NCBI RefSeq assembly: GCF_020520425.1 | Contig: NC_079491.1 | Location: forward strand, 37,107,027-37,171,026 | DNA: 64,000 nucleotides | Direction: 5' to 3' | DNA from: Spinacia oleracea | Taxonomy: Eukaryota > Streptophyta > Magnoliopsida > Caryophyllales > Amaranthaceae | Shown: positions 59,831-64,000 of the stretch, in pieces | Position numbering within the stretch: position 1 is the stretch's first letter | Layout: every line of letters starts with the position of its first letter | The notes under the pieces: model-generated | Seen by the model: the letters and a program-made list of their open reading frames with translations, nothing else | The model's database searches: none | Told to the model about the DNA's origin: nothing | Translations under genes and position numbers: made by a program

Positions 59831-61292
59831 TGACAGGCTAAATCGTACTCCTATCAAAGATAAACCTAACGTTCACCAGCTAAAAATATAGCAAGGGAAG
59901 CAGGGATCGTATCCACAGGGAAACAGGCGTTCTTTCTACTATTAAATTATTAATCTAGACTACTGGTAACAAGAGTTTGGATTGGGTTGTGTATTAAACT
60001 AAAGCAAATAATCAAATCGGAAAATAACAATATTAAAGGAATCTAGGGCAGCAGTTCACCATAAATGCAGACCGGGATTGGACAACGAACAATGACAATC
60101 AATTAACAATCATAACTAGGAAAACATGCATCTCTCGAATCTTATGAATTCCTTAGGATAGAACAACTAGCGGGCTCTCGCTACGTACTAGAAATAATTC
60201 CTATCTAATAGCCACAGACCAAAAACATCAGATTTATACCTCTCGGCGCATAATCCAAGGTTAATCAAACTCAAATCAAAATAGTCCGGCCGAACAGAAT
60301 TGACGAGCAATAATAATAAGCTATAGAAATTATAATCAATCAATCAATAATCAAGCCCACATATAATCCCAATCATGCATTCATGGATCCCCTAAACCCT
60401 AGAAATTAAACTACTCACTCATGATAATAAATAACAAAGCAATTAGCATAATGGAAAACATGATTAAAGCAACAAAATAAATTAAGGTAGGAAATAATAC
60501 CGACTTGAAGAACAATGGAATAATAAAGCTTGAATCTTTGATTAAAATTAAAACTAAATGTTTGGAGAAAATAGAGAGAACTAAAATAGACTAAGTAATT
60601 AGAAAACTAGAAAAAAAGATGTCACTAAAAATATAAGGGGCTAGTATTTATAGTTTGCCCAAAATAGAGCCCAAAATCGGAAATAAAATCTCGCGAAATA
60701 CGCTGGAGGTTGGCGTGGCCCGATCGGGCGATGTGCTCGATAGTCGGCCCGATCGGGCGAAATTCCGCCCGATCGGGCGGTTGCAAAATGCCCAGAACAG
60801 CGCCCAGAATGACCGCCCGATCCGGATTAGGCGAAGCCCGCCCGATCGGGCGCGTGTTGAAACTGCACGATCCTCTATCTTAAAAACACCATATCTCCTT
60901 CGTTATAAGTTGGAATTAGGCGAGTGACCACTCGTTGGAAAGCTCTTGAAGTCTAGACTCCAACCCAATTTGAATCGCTGCATTTGGAGTTGTATAACTC
61001 GAGTTATGATCAAAAGAGTGGACGACATTCAGTTTTCTACTTCTTTCACTATTCGCTTTGCATGCAAATTCTTCCAACTCAATGTTTGCGCTCTCGAAAG
61101 TATATAATCTCTTGTATTGATTCAAATGAGTAGGAAATGCACAAAAATATGCTAATTCCTACAATGATGAACCTGAAACTACAAACACACTACAAGGAGC
61201 ACATTAGTACTAAAATCGCTCCGAAGAGCTCATTTGAGATCAAAAAGTACTAAGGGACGGGGGTAAAAACTCTATATAAAACGCATATATCA
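59831..61292 (-). repeat. 5' LTR of gag-only element
   Basis: 1462 bp, same sequence and length as 54309-55770 in every stretch I compared, including the palindrome cluster. It is followed by the ATATG duplication. Confidence 0.95.
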
Positions 61293-64000
61293 ATATGCCA
61301 AACGGGCACAAGTATATCTTGACGCCTGCACCCTGGCTTCCAGCAAATCCTTAGACAACATTCCAAAAATCGTAACAGTATTCTGATTCACTCATGTAAT
61401 CCGGTACGAACCCTTCTAAGTCAACCTACTTAGGACACCTTGGATTGTACACAGTAGAACTCGGATTTCAAATAATTTTCAAAGACTTCTTCGAACATAA
61501 TAAAGTGTCGTTGGTTTAGGCTAAGTATGCGTTTATCTCGATGTTGCAAGTGAGTCAAAAAGATTTATAAATATGATTATGGGTAAAGAAAGGCACCTAG
61601 CTTTTGGCCAAGGCATACTACAACATGTGACTACCTTGACCATGGCAATGTCGCACAATACGACATTTACAAGAGAAGTAGCAAAATCACTACTCGAACG
61701 TACCTCGCACTAAACGAGTCTGGTTCAAACTATTCATGATCCATGTCACCATGAATGCATAAAAACGTATGCCAAGCATTATAGCACCAAGCCAATCCCG
61801 TAGCTACAGTTGGGGGCTTGAGAAAAACACTCTAAAAATACTCGAAATGACGATTTTATCGCAAATTCTCGACGCTAATGCTATACACACGTCATAAGGG
61901 CACAATCCTAAGCTTTGATCGCGTAAAACGAACCTTAGAATGGCTACAACCCCTCCCAAATTCTAAACGCTACTTAGAATATATAAAGTCGCCCCACTAA
62001 CAAGGGTAACTGAAAATCGCGAGTCACCAAAACTCCGATCAAACCACTGCACATAACGCTCGCCCTATAAAGCGCCCGTTACACAGTCTACATCGTTCCA
62101 AAGAAAAAGCGAAAGAAAAAAATCAAAAAAAAAACTGTCAAAATTCTGCCCAGAAACCATTTTCAACGCCCAGAGCTGGGCGCCGATATCTTTAACGCCC
62201 CAGCCTGGGCGCTGAGTCTTTCTGCTAGCCATGTTTTCCCCAGATATAAAAATAAGAAAGAAACACCTATGAATCCTCGCATCGAACGAAGTAATAAGCC
62301 GTGCACACCCACGCAGAAGGTGCTACACTTGTTCGAGCACCTGTACAAGGCGTAATGAAGTACTCCAAATGCAAAAAATAATAATGATATCCCAACACCT
62401 GGAGGAATGTTCTAAGACACGCCGTTAGGCCACACAAGCCTACGTCGCACCATAAATTCAGCCATCCCACGGTGCAAGTCTAAAAAACGAAAGTAAGGCA
62501 TATTGCACTAATGTAGGCACGACCAAGAGCACGTGTAAAAGAGGCAAAGACTACTTATCGCCCAAATTCAAAATGCAAGCCACATGACTTCTACATTAAG
62601 GATTAAAGGTAGCAAAATATTACCTACCACGGAAGGGATAGCTCGCACCTACACGAGTGGAACCCCAAGGCATCTTTCTCGAAAGAACCTACAAAAATCG
62701 TACGCCAAAAGGTAAGCGTCCCAACATGCATACTTGGGGGCTCCAAGCTACGAAACGACCATAGCAAAATAAAAAAACTCGAAGCAAATGTTTGAACGAT
62801 CAAGAAGGGCACGATGCTTGAGCCCACTTCATGAATGGGCCTGAACCCTATCAAGCTTCTAAGCAAACTATTCAAAATCAGTCATTGCTCAAAAAAATGA
62901 TTCAAGCAAACTGATTAATGGACCGCACACGACGGCCATTCTATGAACGCTCGTTCGCACATACATATCATCATTCTAAGTACCGAACATTCACGAACGC
63001 GTTCAAAAGAAAAAAAATATATATACAAGAGCGATCAAAATCTTACGCCTCAAGGTATGTTCCTCGGGCCAAATAGACTCGCCCAACTATTGCAATAACT
63101 GTACGCCTTAAGAGCAACAGTTCCTTAAAATAATCGCCCCAAAGCGACAAGCACCGTAGTCCACCAATCGGCTACGGCTTCTCAAGAAAATCATCACGTT
63201 CTAAAAATAAAGAAAAAACAAAAGAGAAGAGAATACATAGAACTTCCAAGTGAAATAAACGAATGAACAAGAAGCCAACTGTGTCATCAAAAGACCAGCC
63301 CAAACAACATTTTCAACGCCCCACCTGGGCGTGAATTATTTCAACGCACATGCCTGGGCGCCGAAAATGAACCCATGCTCAAAAAAGGCCCTAACTTCTA
63401 TTGGGCCCTGCCGTATCTGTTCGACTCGAAAATTGCCAATTTCTTTACTGAAAGCCGCACCTTACGGCTTTGTCAAGAGTAGCACACCACTACGAAGATC
63501 GCTCGCACTTACGAGCACGATCCCAAACACAATCAAGGGCATTACAAAATGCGTATCCCCAAAGAACTTCTTTGACAAGAACTGACCGCCAAGCACGAGT
63601 ACTTGGTGGCTCGAAAGAAAAAAAATAGATATCTCAAAAAAAAAAGTATGCAAAGTTAAAACAATATTCCCAGACTACGCTGTACAAATTCCCGTGTTTG
63701 GATAATCTCAAAAGAAAAAGAACCGGTTTACGACCTCAAGACAAAGGTCGCCGTTGATACTTATACATGGTCCCCCAATCAAGGACCCAGGTAGTGGCAA
63801 AATTGAGCCGTAAGTACTAGCTCAAAACCATGAAGGAAGATGACCACAAGACAATGGTCCGTCTAAGCACGTTGCCAACCCACATTCAGGTTACAACTAA
63901 ATCCGAGCATCCCTCGAAAGAATTCGCTCCTACAAGAATGAATAAAAAGAAATTCTCAAAAAAAAAATCACAAAGAACAAAAGAAATAGGAACTTGCCCA
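61293..64000 (+). mobile_element. Ogre/Tat-like element interior (part 2), runs off the window
   Basis: Continuation of 50051-54303 after the gag-only insertion. No coding frame recognised. Palindrome modules at about 62160-62218 and 63310-63365 are similar in wording to those at 50855 and 53088 (TTTTCAACGCCCA..CTGGGCG). Phrases such as TTGGGGGCT recur at 61808 and 62734. The sequence appears to consist of diverged tandem units of roughly 1-2 kb. Any gag-pol would lie beyond the right edge. Confidence 0.55.

Larger units (their letters stand above)
54309..61292 (-). mobile_element. Athila-like non-autonomous LTR element with gag only (TR-GAG type)
   Basis: Complete element on the minus strand. 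Both LTRs are 1462 bp (54309-55770 and 59831-61292), apparently identical over the parts compared. A 5-bp duplication ATATG flanks it at 54304-54308 and 61293-61297. The PBS is the tRNA-Asp type used by Athila. One long gag-like ORF (59644-58211) is the only protein; there is no protease, reverse transcriptase or integrase. It sits inside the Ogre/Tat-like interior. Identical LTRs imply a very recent insertion, so it must borrow enzymes from an autonomous relative. Confidence 0.93.

Overview
This is nuclear DNA of a flowering plant: AT-rich, with spliced genes (GT..AG introns), several layers of retrotransposons, MITEs and SINE-like tRNA-derived segments, and no bacterial-style gene packing. 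The recurrent word TACGGAGTA/TACTCCGTA and the style of the LTR elements make me think of Caryophyllales (spinach, beet or quinoa relatives). That placement is a guess from memory, not something I could test.

Region 1 (1-9120) is the only part with host genes. At about 3470-4080 (+) I see a long non-coding RNA gene of the IPS1/At4/Mt4 (TPSI1) type. It carries the miR399 target-mimic motif at 3764-3787, a TATA box at 3445-3451 and a PHR1-binding (P1BS) palindrome at 3273-3280. At 8876-6829 (-) there is a three-exon, 374-codon COMT-family methyltransferase. It has Thr where the family has its catalytic His and looks most like the plant nicotinate N-methyltransferase branch. Around these lie a Stowaway-type MITE, SINE-like pieces and simple repeats.

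Region 2 (9121-14126) is one complete but decayed L1-type LINE on the minus strand, with an exact 11-bp target-site duplication. It landed 245 bp upstream of the methyltransferase start codon.

Region 3 (14138-29255) is a nest. A decayed Gypsy LTR fragment (14567-16174 and 26472-27009) is split by a 10.3-kb Copia-type element (16175-26471, TSD CATTA). That element has nearly identical LTRs but a ruined interior. A decayed Copia gag on the minus strand follows.

Region 4 (29256-43471) is a Tekay/Del-type chromovirus on the minus strand. It has 2.9-kb LTRs, gag, pol with a chromodomain-like tail, an extra acidic ORF upstream of gag, an in-frame 960-bp duplication inside pol, and a second partial interior beyond the right LTR (LTR-interior-LTR-partial interior).

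Region 5 (43472-48529) holds a partial Ogre/Tat-like LTR, a Sirevirus-like 3' end, and a Copia LTR with gag and integrase. This Copia stops abruptly where the next element was inserted.

Region 6 (48530-64000) is the 5' part of an Ogre/Tat-like element (LTR plus a PBS of the tRNA-Arg type). Its interior carries an antisense fragment of a host YTH-domain (ECT) gene. It is interrupted by a complete young 7.0-kb Athila-like non-autonomous element (54309-61292, TSD ATATG, LTRs of equal length) that encodes only a gag-like protein.

A theme crosses these unrelated elements: dense arrays of short GC-rich palindromes (GCCCGATCGGGC, CGCCCAGnnCTGGGCG, CCAGCGCTGG) in LTRs or untranslated regions.
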